NCBI GenBank assembly: GCA_005800795.1
Contig: SYEN01000040.1
Span: 1-7,365, forward strand
Direction: 5' to 3'
Length of the DNA stretch: 7,365 nt
Origin: Burkholderiales bacterium
GTDB taxonomy: Bacteria; Pseudomonadota; Gammaproteobacteria; Burkholderiales; SG8-41
The notes beneath the pieces are model-generated. The model was given only the letters and a program-made list of their open reading frames with translations, ran no database searches and was not told the DNA's origin. Shown here one piece after another: positions 6,413 through 7,365 of this stretch (position 1 is the first letter of the stretch; the number at the start of each line of letters is the position of its first letter). A program made the position numbers and the translations under genes.

Positions 6413-6432
6413 TGAGGCTTCCCAGTTATATA

Positions 6433-6463
6433 AAAAATATCAATAAAAACAAATACTTATGAT
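6433..6463. repeat. 31-base AT-rich direct repeat, copy C
   Basis: It matches 5183-5213 in 30 of 31 bases. On the minus strand it starts 10 bases after the MmgE/PrpD stop codon and lies 20 bases before the ATG of the third crotonase remnant. It therefore occupies the spacer of a former mmgE-crotonase junction. With copy B it brackets 1.25 kb that holds the SMP-30 gene in direct orientation, so homologous recombination could delete that gene. Confidence 0.85.
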
Positions 6464-6473
6464 TTTCATGCCG

Positions 6474-7365
6474 CTAGGGTGCTGGCAATGCCACAAGCGC
6501 CATGATCTCACCCACATCGCCGCTGTGTTCCAGCGCCCACACCGCAGCGATCAGGCGACTCGCGTCCACGCCGGATTGGCCGTACACGCACAGGGTTCGC
6601 AACTTGGCTTCGAGTTCGGCATCGGTCAACGGATTGGCCAGACTGCCGCGCGCGGCGTCGATACGCGATTCGACAGCGGCGCCATCGGCAAACGTCACGC
6701 GCACGTGGGCTGCATCTACACTCATGCTGGCGTCGTCGATGAAAGACAGCTTTGCACCGAGCGCGCGGATGGCAGGATCCGTCACCGCGGCGTCGCTGAA
6801 TTCAGTCAGGCCCGCACGCTGCCGTAACAGCACCACGCTCACCGCGTGTTGCGCGCTGACCTGAGATTGACGGCCGTTGGTGACGCCGGGCCGGTCCGTG
6901 CGCTGCCGCAGCAGCGGGTGCCCGGTGATTTCGATTCGGTTAATGGTTTGGCTTGCCTGTGCAGTGAATTCGAATCGTGCCGCGAGTTCGAGACAGGCAT
7001 CGATCACAGGATTCAGTACGACGCCGCACGGATAGGGCTTGTAGGTGTTACGTTGAAGCTGCCAGCACCCGGGAAGTTCGCCGTCGAGCGCAGCCCAGTT
7101 TACAGTATCGCCCACCACTTTGAGGAAACCGAAGGCACCTTCGAGCGGCGCTTCGGGCCCTTCAAATCCGGCCTGCGCCAGTAGCGCGGACAGCAACCCA
7201 TTGCGCGCCGCGTTGCCGACGCTGATGCTTTTGGCGGAACTGCCCAGCGTCTCTACCAGCCCGGCGGACTGTGCTGCAGCATTGCCCACGGCCCATACCA
7301 ACTCTTCGCTGGATACTCCGAGAACTTTCGCGGTCGCGGCCGCAGCGCCGAAAACGCCGCAGGTC
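6474..7365 (-). CDS. MmgE/PrpD family protein, C-terminal part (N-terminus beyond window)
   Basis: An open minus-strand frame from the right edge to TAG at 6474, 296 residues of a family usually near 450. It enters at TCGVFGAAAATAKVLGVSSEE, the TxGxFGAAAAAAkLLGL block of the family. It continues with AVGNAAAQSAGLVE, then AKSISVGNAARNGLLSALLAQAGFEGP and the KPYPCG motif (NTYKPYPCGVVLNPVIDACLEL). A C-terminal domain with VRVTFADGAAVES and NPLTDAELEAKLR follows. Relatives include 2-methylcitrate dehydratase, cis-aconitate decarboxylase and poorly defined MmgE proteins often found beside Bug receptors and CaiB enzymes. Lyase or dehydratase activity on a hydroxy acid is plausible; the substrate is unknown. 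Internal in-frame starts such as TTG 7301 are not the real start. The stop is followed by repeat C and no clear terminator. Confidence 0.9.
   Translation of the reverse strand, partial: TCGVFGAAAATAKVLGVSSEELVWAVGNAAAQSAGLVETLGSSAKSISVGNAARNGLLSALLAQAGFEGPEAPLEGAFGFLKVVGDTVNWAALDGELPGCWQLQRNTYKPYPCGVVLNPVIDACLELAARFEFTAQASQTINRIEITGHPLLRQRTDRPGVTNGRQSQVSAQHAVSVVLLRQRAGLTEFSDAAVTDPAIRALGAKLSFIDDASMSVDAAHVRVTFADGAAVESRIDAARGSLANPLTDAELEAKLRTLCVYGQSGVDASRLIAAVWALEHSGDVGEIMALVALPAP

Overview
The window looks like an accessory catabolic region of a proteobacterium, most likely a betaproteobacterium of the Burkholderiales type. That placement is inference: it rests on a Bug/TctC solute receptor packed with CoA-transferase, crotonase, MmgE/PrpD and SMP-30 genes, and on the GC-rich codon use. 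No rRNA, tRNA or CRISPR array was seen.

Layout from left to right. At 1-333 (minus) is the N-terminus of a type I restriction R subunit (HsdR) that runs out of the window. A 510-base gap without a recognisable gene follows. At 844-3839 is a tight minus-strand operon, transcribed crotonase -> CaiB/BaiF CoA-transferase -> Bug receptor, with junctions of 3 bases and a 1-base overlap. Directly upstream of it is a decayed IS3-family orfA with one recognisable insertion-sequence end (about 3878-4215). A plus-strand MliC-like lipoprotein is at 4448-4876. A truncated, mutated second copy of the crotonase 5' part lies at 4883-5161 (minus). A complete SMP-30/gluconolactonase-type gene is at 5394-6314 (plus). 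The C-terminal two thirds or so of an MmgE/PrpD protein enters from the right edge (6474-7365, minus).

The intact genes suggest one job: bind a small carboxylate outside the cell (Bug), load it on CoA (CaiB/BaiF), modify the acyl-CoA (crotonase), with MmgE/PrpD and SMP-30 acting on a related hydroxy acid or lactone. The substrate cannot be read from the sequence. The crotonase lacks both classical catalytic glutamates, so its reaction may not be simple hydration.

The most notable structure is a repeated gene junction. A 31-base AT-rich element at 5183-5213 recurs with one mismatch at 6433-6463. In both places it is followed on the minus strand, at nearly the same distance, by the start of a crotonase reading frame that has decayed. 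In both it is preceded by an MmgE 3' end: the real one at 6474, and a probable relic at about 5214-5269. The intact crotonase has a shortened relative of the element. This points to an ancestral mmgE-crotonase operon that was duplicated and then broken up by the IS3 element and by the plus-strand SMP-30 and lipoprotein genes. I did not find a clearly new defence or mobile system.
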